Positions 34,578-43,697 of a stretch of DNA of 64,000 nt are shown one piece after another. The notes beneath the pieces were generated by a model. The model had not been told where the DNA came from. It saw only the letters and a list, made by a program, of their open reading frames with translations, and did no database searches. Origin of the DNA: an uncultured Burkholderiaceae bacterium (GTDB lineage Bacteria; Pseudomonadota; Gammaproteobacteria; Burkholderiales; Burkholderiaceae_F); assembly GCA_944390675.1 (NCBI GenBank), contig CALXQR010000001.1, positions 62,001 through 126,000 of the forward strand, written 5' to 3'. The position numbers were made by a program, and so were the translations under genes. Every line of letters starts with the position of its first letter. Positions within the stretch are counted from its first letter, which is position 1.

Positions 34578-35671
34578 CCTTTCATCGCCACTCGGGCGCC
34601 CTCAGGGAACAGGCGGGTCAAAAATTCCGGTTTGCAGACGCCTCTTTCAGTGATAATGCCGGTAATCAAGCGCGCGGGCGTCACATCAAAAGCCGGATTT
34701 TCCACATTTGTTTGTTCACTCATCACACGGACGTCACATACATGGCCTTTTTTATCCCGCCCACGGATATAGCGAAGTTCATCTCCGCTGCGATTTTCAA
34801 TTTTTATACGGTGTTTGCCGTCTTGAATGCTCCAGTCAATCGTGCTGGAGGGCGCCGCCACATAAAACGGAACTTCCATATCTTTCGCGGCCAGTGCTTT
34901 TAAATACGTGCCCACTTTATTGGCAACGTCTCCAATCGCCGTAATGCGATCGGCGCCGACAATCACCGCGTCCACTTCTCGATGCTGCATCAAATGTCCG
35001 CCCGCGTTGTCCGCAATGACCGTGTGCGGCACACCAAAACCAGCCAACTCCCAAGCCGTCAGTAACCCTTGCTCACGCGGTCGAGTCTCATCAACCCAAA
35101 CGTGAAGCGGTATTCCTTGCTCAAAGGCGATATAAACTGCCGATAATGCCGTCCCGTAGTCTACTGTTGCCAACCAACCTGCATTGCAGTGAGTCAGAAT
35201 ATTCACCGGTTCACGCTTTTTAGCGTAAAGCTCGGCAATAATTTTTGCCCCGTGAGTCCCGATCGCGCGGTTTGCCAACACATCCGCCTGAGTCATCGCC
35301 TCAGCTTCCCGATAAGCGACGGGCAAACGATCTTTGGCCGGCAACGAAATGATTCTTTTGACTAAGTGATCAACCGCCCACTGCAAATTAACTGCCGTAG
35401 GTCTTGTGGAGATCAATTCGCTTCGAACCTCGTGAATAAAGTCATCCGAAGGATTATCTCGGACAGCCAGCACCATCGCCCAAGCTCCGGCGATACCAAT
35501 CAAAGGAGCACCGCGCACCTTCATAGTCGCGATTGCTTCCTGAACTTGGCGCCAATCCTTGAGAATGATCTTTTCAAACTCAAAAGGCAGTTTCGTCTGA
35601 TCAATGATGCCGATCGCTTGTCCATGATCGACTGACCAGATTGTGCGAGTGGGGATGCCGTTGACTTTCAT
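34574..35671 (-). CDS. mtnA: S-methyl-5-thioribose-1-phosphate isomerase
   Basis: A 365 aa sugar-phosphate isomerase converting 5-methylthioribose-1-phosphate to the ribulose-1-phosphate form. The eIF2B-like fold is shown by KVRGAPLIGIAGAWAM near residue 50, the catalytic Cys in THCNAG, and the catalytic Asp in VGADRI followed by VANKVGTYL. The open frame extends to 35920, but the family begins at MKVNGIPTRTIW, so I start at 35671. First gene of an mtnA-aldolase-small protein operon. No mtnP, mtnN or mtnK is in the window to supply its substrate. Confidence 0.93.
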   Translation of the reverse strand: MKVNGIPTRTIWSVDHGQAIGIIDQTKLPFEFEKIILKDWRQVQEAIATMKVRGAPLIGIAGAWAMVLAVRDNPSDDFIHEVRSELISTRPTAVNLQWAVDHLVKRIISLPAKDRLPVAYREAEAMTQADVLANRAIGTHGAKIIAELYAKKREPVNILTHCNAGWLATVDYGTALSAVYIAFEQGIPLHVWVDETRPREQGLLTAWELAGFGVPHTVIADNAGGHLMQHREVDAVIVGADRITAIGDVANKVGTYLKALAAKDMEVPFYVAAPSSTIDWSIQDGKHRIKIENRSGDELRYIRGRDKKGHVCDVRVMSEQTNVENPAFDVTPARLITGIITERGVCKPEFLTRLFPEGARVAMKG

Positions 35672-35896
35672 AGAGAACCTAACCAAATTTGGTGAAAAAC
35701 GAATTGACACTACGTAACCCGTCTTTCTTGCAGTAGTTGCGCAAAAAAAGAAGCGCTTTTTTAATTTTAGCAAAGAGCCTTCTCTGTAAATGCTTTCAAA
35801 GCCCTGAAAAGACAACATTTTCTTACGAAAAAATCGGGAGTTAGAACATTTTTGAGTAAAATTGTGGGATTGATTTTTAGATCGAAAGATTTTCCG

Positions 35897-38575
35897 ATGG
35901 ACACGTCTCACCAACTTCACTCAGCTCTTGCTCCGAAATCCATAGTCGTCATCGGCGCCAGCGACCGTGAAAATTCGCGCGCAACCACGCTGTGGCACAA
36001 CTTGGTCACATCGGGCTTTAAGGGTCGTGTTTATCCGGTTAATCCCAAATATCGCTATCTCGGGGACATCCCTTGTTATCCCAATCTAAAAGCGATTTCG
36101 GATCCCATTGATCTTGCAGTGGTGGCCGTTTCCTCAAAAAATATCGAACGCGTATTAGAAGATATTTCCGAACACGGCACTCGATGGGTCGCCTTGGCTC
36201 CAAGTGACGCTTCCGTCACCTCTGACCCAACATGGCAAGCGCAAATTGTCAACAAAGCGCGCTCTCTTGGACTGCGTCTGATTGGCACCGACTGCTTGGG
36301 AGTCATGCGCCCCTCGACTTCCTTAAATGCCAGCTATTGGCCTCAGCTACCGAAAGTCGGTCATGTCGGCTTTGCAACACAGTCCGGCGTCATCGGCACG
36401 TCACTGCTTGCCTCACAAAGATTAAGCGACATCGGTTTTTCTTCCCTTATTAATACAGGGGATGAAATCGACGTTTCCATGAGCGAAGTTGTGGACTTTT
36501 TAGCTCAGGACAAGGAAACCTCCATTATCGTTTTGCATGTGGAAGGCATTCGCAACCCTAGAGAATTTTTCTCGGCTGTCAGAGAAGCGGCTAAACGCAA
36601 ACCGGTTATTGTTTTGCGCGGCGGCAAAAGCCTTCAAGCCTCTCAACTTCTGGCAAGCCGCATGGGCGTACCCGCCGGCGATGACAAAGTGTTCAATGCG
36701 CTGCTCGAGCGAGCTGGCGCGATTCGCGTTGACGGGCTCGAAGAGATGCTCTCGGCAATCGAAATTTTCTGCCAGCATCGTCTGCCTCGCTCCAATCGCA
36801 TCGGCATTATCAGCAACGGCTGCGGTTTCGGCGTTTTAGCGGCTGACGCCGCTGTGCAATGCGGAGTCAAGATCGCCACATTGACCCGAAACACAACCGA
36901 AAAACTGCATCAAATTTTCGACAATCCGCTTCCCATGACCAATCCCGTGGATTTATGGGCTGACGCGGATCCCCGCCGAATAAAGCTCGCGGTTGACGCG
37001 CTGAATAAAGATGAAAATGTGGATGCGATCCTTGTTGTTACGGCACCAACCTTTGCCGCGCCGCTCGACAGAGTTTGTGATGCCATCGCTTATGCCACCG
37101 ATGCGTCTTTTAAGCCGATCATTACCGCTTGGATTGGAGAGGCACAAACCATTGCGGCTAAAAAGAGACTGCTGGATCACCCGATTACAGTTTTAAAAAG
37201 CCCAGAAACCGCCTTAAAAGCCTTTTCGTGGATGGCGCACTACGCGCAATCAAGACGCTTTCTTGCCGCAACAATTGCTACGGAAAGCGGTCCGCTGCCC
37301 GCAGACGTCTCCGCCGTACGCTCAATTCTTGAAAAATGCCAAAAGGACGAGAATTTTAGTCTGAATGAAGAACAAACCAAGCGTCTTTTAGCATGCATGG
37401 GGCTGACTGCCGCCTCCGGTTTTACCGCTTGCTCACCGGTTGAAGCAGTCAATGCGGCCAAGACGCTCGGCTACCCGGTTGTTGTCAAGGCGATTGCTAA
37501 GGGCGTCACTCATAAGAGCAATGTCGGCGGTGTGCGACTGGACATTCGCGATGAAGCGGAGTTGCTTCGTGCCTGCCAAGATATCATCCAGTCCATTTCG
37601 GAAAAGGCCCCTTATGCAAAATTAACAGGCCTTTACGTGCAGCGTTACATCCGCCAGCCGAATGGTCGGGAAGTCAAGATTTCTGTTCATACCGATTCAC
37701 GATTCGGACCGGTGATCAGTTTCGGCGCGGGCGGCCGCATGGGCGACATTTATCAGGATGATGTCTGCGAATTACTTCCTTTGAACGAACCGCTGGCACG
37801 AGAGCTGATTGAAAAACCTGCGGTAAGCGCCAGTCTTGACGCGTTCCGAGGAATGCCCCGAGCCAATAAAGAAGCGCTGGTTCAAATTTTGATGAGGGTC
37901 TCAAAGCTCGTCAGTGACTTTCCGCTCATTCGTGATTTGACCATCGATCCTTTGCTCATTGACGATGGCGGTTGCATTGCACTCGACGCCCACATCGGCA
38001 TCTCGCCCAATAATTTGGATAAAGACGCGATTGCCTCTCACTTAACATTGGCTCCCGAACCGAACGTTGATCCTTCGTGGCGTAAAGTGAAAAACGGCTT
38101 TGTAAGCCTTCGCAGCATCCGTGCTCAAGACTACGAAGCTGTTCGTCAATTCTTAAAACGGCTTTCGCCCAGAACGACTTATCTTCGCTTTCACATTTCC
38201 TCGAATGATTTAGCTCGAGAGAAAATCGTTGAATTAACGAACATTGATTACAACCGCGAAATTGCGGTGGTTGCCTGTGATGCGGAAAATCCGGAAGAAA
38301 TTCGCGGCGTCGCTCGATTTAAGCGCATCCCCGGAACTCTTTTCGGAGAATTCGGTGTTGTCGTACAGGATGATTGGCAACGCAGAGGTCTGGCAACACT
38401 TTTAATGAATGAACTCATTGCTCAAGCCAAGCACATGAAACTTAAAGCGTTAATCGGTTATGTGCTTCGCGGCAATGAGAGCATGTTCGCTCTTATGGAC
38501 TCTTTGGGCTTTGTCCGCACGGATGACGATGCCCCTGAAGAAGCATTTGTAGCTTACACACTGAATTTGCAATGA
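35897..38575 (+). CDS. PatZ-like protein acetyltransferase (ADP-forming acyl-CoA synthetase fold plus GNAT)
   Basis: An 892 aa protein with CoA-binding and succinyl-CoA-ligase-like domains (about 1-460), an ATP-grasp domain (about 475-690) and a C-terminal GNAT acetyltransferase (about 720-890, motif A QDDWQRRGLATLL). In active ADP-forming acyl-CoA synthetases the segment around residue 255 reads SHTG with the phosphorylated His; here it is SRMG, so Arg255 replaces it. Loss of that His with a GNAT domain fits the PatZ/Pat lysine acetyltransferases, which acetylate acetyl-CoA synthetase and other enzymes. The start is 35897 rather than an in-frame TTG at 35852. The ECH gene follows in six bases. 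Confidence 0.85.
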   Translation: MDTSHQLHSALAPKSIVVIGASDRENSRATTLWHNLVTSGFKGRVYPVNPKYRYLGDIPCYPNLKAISDPIDLAVVAVSSKNIERVLEDISEHGTRWVALAPSDASVTSDPTWQAQIVNKARSLGLRLIGTDCLGVMRPSTSLNASYWPQLPKVGHVGFATQSGVIGTSLLASQRLSDIGFSSLINTGDEIDVSMSEVVDFLAQDKETSIIVLHVEGIRNPREFFSAVREAAKRKPVIVLRGGKSLQASQLLASRMGVPAGDDKVFNALLERAGAIRVDGLEEMLSAIEIFCQHRLPRSNRIGIISNGCGFGVLAADAAVQCGVKIATLTRNTTEKLHQIFDNPLPMTNPVDLWADADPRRIKLAVDALNKDENVDAILVVTAPTFAAPLDRVCDAIAYATDASFKPIITAWIGEAQTIAAKKRLLDHPITVLKSPETALKAFSWMAHYAQSRRFLAATIATESGPLPADVSAVRSILEKCQKDENFSLNEEQTKRLLACMGLTAASGFTACSPVEAVNAAKTLGYPVVVKAIAKGVTHKSNVGGVRLDIRDEAELLRACQDIIQSISEKAPYAKLTGLYVQRYIRQPNGREVKISVHTDSRFGPVISFGAGGRMGDIYQDDVCELLPLNEPLARELIEKPAVSASLDAFRGMPRANKEALVQILMRVSKLVSDFPLIRDLTIDPLLIDDGGCIALDAHIGISPNNLDKDAIASHLTLAPEPNVDPSWRKVKNGFVSLRSIRAQDYEAVRQFLKRLSPRTTYLRFHISSNDLAREKIVELTNIDYNREIAVVACDAENPEEIRGVARFKRIPGTLFGEFGVVVQDDWQRRGLATLLMNELIAQAKHMKLKALIGYVLRGNESMFALMDSLGFVRTDDDAPEEAFVAYTLNLQ

Positions 38576-38581
38576 GGTTAT

Positions 38582-39349
38582 ATGTCAGAGCTGACAGTTA
38601 AGGTGGAAAATGGCATTTGTCATATCGCCATTTCCAGACCTGAAAAACGCAATACGATTGACTCGGCCACTTGTCTGACGTGGGTTAAGATTCTCGCTCA
38701 GGCGCAAAAAGATGAAGAGATTCGCTGTGTAGTATTAAGCGGTGAAGAGGGTATTTTCTGCGCAGGCGCCGATTTGGGTGAAACCTTGCATCCGACTGCT
38801 CAATCCGAAGAAGCTTATCAAGCTCTAATTGAATCCATGATCGCTTTTGACAAGCCCATTTTGGCTGCGGTTCAGGGTCCGGCAGTGGGCCTGGGAGTCG
38901 CGATTTTAGGCTTTAGTGATTTGGTCTATTGCGGAGAAAAAACGCTCTTTTCTTTGCCCTTTACGGCTCTGGGGTTATCCCCCGCTTATGGCCTAAGTTT
39001 CAGCTTAGGCGAAAAAGCCGGCTACAGAAAAGCACTGGAAAAATTACTTCTGAGCGAACCCATCAGCGCAATTGAGGCGCTTCATATGGGAATCGTGACC
39101 GACATTGTTAAAGACGAAGATGTGCTCAAAGAAACTTTGGCACGCGCGGCACGATTAAGCTTGTTGCCGCCAGAAAGCGTACGGGCGACGAAAGCGCTGA
39201 TGCGCCGAGAACATGCCGGCGCCATCAGAGAAGCTATTCGCGCCGAGCAGCAAACACTGCAGCAGCGTCTGCAAAGCAAAGAGGCCGCCGAAGCCTATCG
39301 TGCGTTCAAAGAAGGCCGCAAGCCCGATTTCCGCACTAAGGCACAATAA
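38582..39349 (+). CDS. Enoyl-CoA hydratase/isomerase family protein
   Basis: A 255 aa crotonase-fold enzyme. The oxyanion-hole segments are CAGADLGE near residue 60 and GPAVGLGVAIL near residue 100; the latter replaces the more usual GxAxGGG. The first catalytic Glu position of true hydratases is not obvious, so it may be an isomerase or hydrolase. It follows the PatZ-like gene by six bases and precedes the ABC ATPase by 14, so the three may share a transcript, although their functions do not obviously connect. Confidence 0.82.
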   Translation: MSELTVKVENGICHIAISRPEKRNTIDSATCLTWVKILAQAQKDEEIRCVVLSGEEGIFCAGADLGETLHPTAQSEEAYQALIESMIAFDKPILAAVQGPAVGLGVAILGFSDLVYCGEKTLFSLPFTALGLSPAYGLSFSLGEKAGYRKALEKLLLSEPISAIEALHMGIVTDIVKDEDVLKETLARAARLSLLPPESVRATKALMRREHAGAIREAIRAEQQTLQQRLQSKEAAEAYRAFKEGRKPDFRTKAQ

Positions 39350-39363
39350 GGGAGAAGCAGACC

Positions 39364-40101
39364 ATGCCAATGATTGAGATTCAGCACGTCAGCAAATGGT
39401 ACAGCGAAACCTTTCAAGTACTCAAAGATTGCACCGCCAGTGTTGAAAAAGGTGAAGTCGTTGTCGTTTGCGGCCCCTCGGGATCCGGGAAGTCCACTCT
39501 GATTAAAACAGTTAACGGGCTGGAACCTTTTCAGGAGGGTGAGATTTTTGTCAATGGGATTAATGTCGGCGATCCCAAAACGAATCTGCCCAAACTGCGC
39601 ACGCACATCGGCATGGTGTTTCAGCATTTTGAACTCTTCCCGCATCTGTCAATTATTGACAACCTGACGTTGGCGCAGATGAAAGTTCTGGGACGAAGCC
39701 GAGAAGAGGCGACAGAACGAGGTTTAAACCTTTTAAATCGAGTGCACCTTTCCAAACATGCGCTGAAATTTCCCGGACAGCTCTCCGGCGGTCAGCAGCA
39801 GCGGGTGGCCATTGCAAGAGCGCTGGCGATGGACCCTGTTTGCATGCTTTTTGATGAACCGACTTCGGCCCTTGATCCGGAGATGATCAATGAGGTGCTT
39901 GATGTCATGGTTGAACTCGCCCAAGAAGGCATGACCATGATGGTCGTAACGCATGAAATGGGCTTTGCCAGACGTGTGGCCGATCGTGTTCTTTTTATGG
40001 AAAATGGGGAAATTTTGGAAAACGCGCCCACGCAGGAGTTTTTCACCAATCCGAAGAGTGAACGCGCCGTGCATTTTCTCTCGAAGATTCTCAACCACTA
40101 G
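39364..40101 (+). CDS. Amino-acid ABC transporter ATPase (GlnQ-like)
   Basis: A 245 aa polar-amino-acid-type ABC ATPase. The Walker A is [18 protein letters not shown], the Q-loop reads VFQHFELFPH, the signature is [15 protein letters not shown], the Walker B is CMLFDEPTSALDPEM and the H-loop is VVTHEMGFAR. These are diagnostic of the GlnQ/HisP/ArtP group. No permease or binding-protein gene is adjacent, so it must serve transmembrane subunits encoded elsewhere. It is in the same orientation as the enoyl-CoA hydratase before it and the LPS operon after it. Confidence 0.88.
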   Translation: MPMIEIQHVSKWYSETFQVLKDCTASVEKGEVVVVCGPSGSGKSTLIKTVNGLEPFQEGEIFVNGINVGDPKTNLPKLRTHIGMVFQHFELFPHLSIIDNLTLAQMKVLGRSREEATERGLNLLNRVHLSKHALKFPGQLSGGQQQRVAIARALAMDPVCMLFDEPTSALDPEMINEVLDVMVELAQEGMTMMVVTHEMGFARRVADRVLFMENGEILENAPTQEFFTNPKSERAVHFLSKILNH

Positions 40102-40163
40102 TTTTTGCGATTGGACGCGCCTACAAAACCTCAATGTTATGATTGGGCAAGAAGGACAAAGAC

Positions 40164-41150
40164 ATGATTGAACACGCTCACACAAATGACTCTACGTTGG
40201 CATTGGCTCGTACGGTTTTAATACATGAAGCTGAAGCGCTGACAAACATAGCCGAGCGACTGGGACAGAATTTTTTAAACGCCGTTCAATGTCTGCTCAA
40301 CTGCCAAGGCCGAGTGGTTGTTTCAGGTGTCGGCAAAAGCGGTCATATCGGCCGCAAATTAGCTGCAACGCTTGCTTCAACAGGTACGCCTTCCTTTTTT
40401 GTTCATGCGGCCGAAGCCGCTCATGGCGACTTGGGCATGATTACCCGCAATGATGTGCTCATTGCCATTTCCAATTCAGGCACCACCAGTGAACTGTTGA
40501 CAATTGTGCCTGTCATCAAACGCGAGGGAACGCCTCTTATCGCAATGACGAGCTCTCCTGAGAGCGTCCTTGCGAAATACGCTGACATTCATTTGGATGT
40601 CGGCGTTCGTCAAGAAGCCTGTCCTTTGGGACTTGCTCCCACAACAAGCACGACAGCAACCTTGGCTTTGGGAGACGCGCTGGCCGTCGCCTGCCTTCAG
40701 GCAAAAGGCTTTACCGCTGATGACTTCGCTCGCTCTCATCCTGGCGGAGCGCTTGGCCGGCGCCTGCTTATTCATGTGGGCGATGTTATGCGAACCGGAG
40801 AAAAAATCCCGAGCGTCTCCGATGATGTCTCCGTTTTGGACGCTGTCAGAGAAATCACGCAAAAACGGATCGGCATGACAGCAATTGTCGATCATGAGGG
40901 CAAGGTAAAGGGAATCTTTACCGAAGGCGACCTTCGCCGCTTAATTGAACGCGTCGGCGATATTCGCAATATCTGCATTGCCGATGCGATGACGCCTAAT
41001 CCGAAGACGATTTCGCAAACTGCGCTTGCCGCTGAGGCCGCTCACATTTTGGATCGCTCACTATGCAACCAACTCTTAGTGGTGGACGAACAAAATCATT
41101 TAATCGGCGCTCTGCATATTCATGATCTTATGACGGCGAAAGTATTATGA
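40164..41150 (+). CDS. kdsD: D-arabinose 5-phosphate isomerase
   Basis: Makes arabinose-5-phosphate from ribulose-5-phosphate, the first step of Kdo synthesis for LPS. The 328 aa protein has an N-terminal SIS domain (GVGKSGHIGRKLAATLASTG, then ISNSGTTSEL) and a pair of CBS domains (about 205-325). The open frame reaches 40143, but the ATG at 40164 has an AAGGA site at the right spacing. First gene of the kdsD-kdsC-lptC-lptA-lptB-ptsN-rapZ run; its stop overlaps kdsC by four bases. Confidence 0.94.
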   Translation: MIEHAHTNDSTLALARTVLIHEAEALTNIAERLGQNFLNAVQCLLNCQGRVVVSGVGKSGHIGRKLAATLASTGTPSFFVHAAEAAHGDLGMITRNDVLIAISNSGTTSELLTIVPVIKREGTPLIAMTSSPESVLAKYADIHLDVGVRQEACPLGLAPTTSTTATLALGDALAVACLQAKGFTADDFARSHPGGALGRRLLIHVGDVMRTGEKIPSVSDDVSVLDAVREITQKRIGMTAIVDHEGKVKGIFTEGDLRRLIERVGDIRNICIADAMTPNPKTISQTALAAEAAHILDRSLCNQLLVVDEQNHLIGALHIHDLMTAKVL

Positions 41151-41698
41151 CCTTAAAAGAAAAAGCTCAAAAAATTAAGCTCTTAATTTGTGACGTTGAC
41201 GGTGTATTAACAGACGGGAAGATCTACATCGGCAATGAGGGCGAACTTTTTAAGGCTTTCGATGTAAAAGACGGCCTAGGTATCAAAATGCTTCTGGCAA
41301 ACGGCATTGATGTGGCCATTTTGACAGCCAGAAGCTCTGAAATTCTAAAATGCAGAACTCGAGAGCTGGGCATCACCAATGTCCTTCAGGGACAAAGAGA
41401 CAAAGTCATTGGCCTGGGCGAGTTGCTTAGCCGCAGCGGACTTAATGCCGAAGAAGTGGCCTATATCGGTGATGACTTGCCTGATTATGCGGTGATCCAA
41501 AAAGTGGGACTTGCCGCCTGCCCGGCCAATGCTGTCGAGGAAATTGAAAAGCTCGCCGATTTCAAAAGCCGTTTCCCGGGAGGAGCCGGAGCTGTTCGAG
41601 AGCTTGCCGAGTATATTTTAAAAGTTCAGGGGAAGTGGGAAGATACGCTTGATACAATGTTCTTGCATCCCGACCCCAACGCTCGGCATCACTACTGA
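41147..41698 (+). CDS. kdsC: 3-deoxy-D-manno-octulosonate 8-phosphate phosphatase
   Basis: A 183 aa HAD-superfamily phosphatase (type C0) releasing Kdo from Kdo-8-phosphate. Motif 1 is CDVDGVLTDG near residue 14, motif 2 LTARSS near residue 62, and motif 4 YIGDDLPDYAV near residue 110. Translationally coupled to kdsD. Confidence 0.94.
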   Translation: MTLKEKAQKIKLLICDVDGVLTDGKIYIGNEGELFKAFDVKDGLGIKMLLANGIDVAILTARSSEILKCRTRELGITNVLQGQRDKVIGLGELLSRSGLNAEEVAYIGDDLPDYAVIQKVGLAACPANAVEEIEKLADFKSRFPGGAGAVRELAEYILKVQGKWEDTLDTMFLHPDPNARHHY

Positions 41699-41709
41699 TT
41701 GGATAAAGA

Positions 41710-42297
41710 ATGCGCGAAAGACTGACCGCCATCATCGCCATAATTTTATTGCTGATACTCATCGCTGCCAGTTACTGGTATGCGATGCAGGCCTCTTTCA
41801 GCAATTTGCGCTACATTCCGAGTGAAAATTCGCCCGATTTTGTGGCAACCGATGCAACAGTGATTACTTTCAATGAACTCGGCGTTGCTAAAAATCGATT
41901 GCAAGCCGAAGAGTTTCTGCATTACTCCGATGACACCATCACGATGGTCAAGCCGCAGGCCACAACCGTTTCACCTGATGAACCGATTACACATGCGGAG
42001 GCCTTAAAGGGCCGCACAGATGACGGCGGAGAAACCTTCTTTTTTGAAGGGGATGTTGTTGTTTCTCGAGCCGCGAACGGCAAGAACGCCGCCTCAAGAC
42101 TTGAAACCCAATCGATGAAAATTTTCACCGACACCAATCGATTCGAGACCGATGACGAAGTCGACATGTTTAACGGCGATGACCGCGCTCATGGTGTCGG
42201 CATGGTTTTTGATAATTTGTCCCGTACCGTGGAACTTAAGAGTCGCGTGACAACCGTCATCGAGCCTAAAGGCGGCTCTCGGAACCTGTTGCCCTAA
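41710..42297 (+). CDS. lptC: LPS export ABC transporter periplasmic protein LptC
   Basis: A 195 aa bitopic protein with one N-terminal transmembrane helix (about 7-26) and a periplasmic beta-jellyroll. It takes LPS from LptBFG and hands it to LptA. The sequence is poorly conserved, but the pattern YIPSENSPDFVATDATVITF, the VEGDVVVSRAANG-type middle and position between kdsC and lptA identify it. The lptA start follows in 12 bases. Confidence 0.9.
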   Translation: MRERLTAIIAIILLLILIAASYWYAMQASFSNLRYIPSENSPDFVATDATVITFNELGVAKNRLQAEEFLHYSDDTITMVKPQATTVSPDEPITHAEALKGRTDDGGETFFFEGDVVVSRAANGKNAASRLETQSMKIFTDTNRFETDDEVDMFNGDDRAHGVGMVFDNLSRTVELKSRVTTVIEPKGGSRNLLP

Positions 42298-42309
42298 AAA
42301 GGATTTGAC

Positions 42310-42825
42310 ATGAAGCGTATCGCCCTTTTTACTCTGCTTTTAGCACTGGCTGTCCCTGCGGTTCATGCAGAGTCCAAAGACAGAGAAAAACCGATTGAAG
42401 TTCAAGCCAATCACTTCTACGGCGATGAACTCAAACAAACAGCTACCTACACCGGCTCTGTCCAAGTTGACCAGGGAACAATGCGCTTGACCGGGCAAAA
42501 ACTTGTACTGCAGGAGACCGCCAGCGGTTATCGCAAAGGAACACTGACCGGACAACTGGCCACATTCCGCCAACGTCGAGATCAAAAAGTTAAAGGCGTT
42601 GAAGAATGGATTTCCGGCAAAGCCGAACAAATTGTTTATGAAGAGCAAACCGGCATTGTGACACTGACAGGACAGGCCCTGGTGGAACGTTCAGAAAACG
42701 GTATTGTGAAGGATCGAGCCAGAGGTTCTAAAATCGTTTACGATACGATTCGCTCACGTACAATTATCCAAGGCAGCAATGGCGGCAGAGCCAGCACTGT
42801 CATCGCGCCGCGCAGCAACCGCTAG
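42310..42825 (+). CDS. lptA: LPS transport periplasmic protein LptA
   Basis: A 171 aa periplasmic protein with a signal peptide (1-20, cleaved after VHA), forming the jellyroll filament that carries LPS across the periplasm. Family marks are [28 protein letters not shown], and the [17 protein letters not shown] block. It lies between lptC and lptB as in most Burkholderiales. Confidence 0.93.
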   Translation: MKRIALFTLLLALAVPAVHAESKDREKPIEVQANHFYGDELKQTATYTGSVQVDQGTMRLTGQKLVLQETASGYRKGTLTGQLATFRQRRDQKVKGVEEWISGKAEQIVYEEQTGIVTLTGQALVERSENGIVKDRARGSKIVYDTIRSRTIIQGSNGGRASTVIAPRSNR

Positions 42826-42857
42826 TATTGATAGAAATGACCAACAAAGGAATAGAC

Positions 42858-43691
42858 GTGCCGACCACTGAAGAAAAGCTCGAAAGTACACCAGAAGCGC
42901 AAAAAAGCGATGCTGACAACGTTGCCGTCGCCGAAACCAATCACGCTCCGGTGAACACTTTGCGTGCGCTCGGATTGAAAAAACGCTACGGAAGCCGTTG
43001 GGTTGTCCAAGGCGTTTCATTGGAAGTCAAAAGCGGTGAAGTTGTAGGACTTTTAGGTCCCAACGGCGCAGGCAAAACCACGACATTTAACATGGTCGTC
43101 GGTCTCGTTGTTTCCGATGGCGGAACCATTGAGCTTAACGGTCAATCTATCTCGCATTTACCTATTTATAAGCGCTCGCGTTTAGGCGTGTCTTATCTGC
43201 CTCAAGAAGCCTCTGTGTTCAGACGCATGACGGTTGAGGAAAATATTCGCGCCATTTTGGAATTGCAGCACGACGAAAACGGGAAAAGCTACACCAAAGA
43301 AGTCATCGAGAAAAAATTGGATGATTTACTGGAAGAATTGCAGATTTCCAGACTCCGCACCAATACTGCGATGAGCCTCTCCGGCGGCGAACGCAGAAGA
43401 ACGGAAATTGCTCGCGCATTGGCCGCAGAACCGAAATTCATTTTGCTTGACGAACCGTTTGCCGGCGTTGACCCCATCGCTGTGATTGAAATTCAACGCA
43501 TTGTCCGCTTTTTAAAAGACAGAGGCATCGGTGTATTAATCACCGACCATAATGTTCGCGAAACCCTGGGGATTTGCGACCATGCCTATATCATTTGCGA
43601 TGGCGGCGTTTTAGCTAGCGGCCACCCGAAGGACATCGTTCAAAACGATGCTGTCAGAAAGGCCTATTTGGGTGAAACATTCCGGATGTAA
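42858..43691 (+). CDS. lptB: LPS export ABC transporter ATPase LptB
   Basis: The 277 aa ATPase that powers LPS extraction with LptF and LptG. The Walker A is [11 protein letters not shown], the signature LSGGERRR, the Walker [13 protein letters not shown] and the H-loop ITDHNVRE. The ATG at 42837 lacks a Shine-Dalgarno, while the GTG at 42858 has AAAGGA at six bases, so I choose GTG. This still leaves an acidic N-terminal extension of about 35 residues before the ABC fold, longer than in E. coli LptB. The gene for lptFG is not in the window. Confidence 0.92.
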   Translation: MPTTEEKLESTPEAQKSDADNVAVAETNHAPVNTLRALGLKKRYGSRWVVQGVSLEVKSGEVVGLLGPNGAGKTTTFNMVVGLVVSDGGTIELNGQSISHLPIYKRSRLGVSYLPQEASVFRRMTVEENIRAILELQHDENGKSYTKEVIEKKLDDLLEELQISRLRTNTAMSLSGGERRRTEIARALAAEPKFILLDEPFAGVDPIAVIEIQRIVRFLKDRGIGVLITDHNVRETLGICDHAYIICDGGVLASGHPKDIVQNDAVRKAYLGETFRM

Positions 43692-43697
43692 ATCCAC

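Noticed and set aside
35852-35896. Upstream TTG start for the PatZ-like gene
   Set aside because: It adds a poorly ordered segment before the conserved CoA-binding start and has no ribosome-binding site.
42837-42857. ATG at 42837 as the lptB start
   Set aside because: No Shine-Dalgarno precedes it, whereas the GTG at 42858 has AAAGGA at good spacing.
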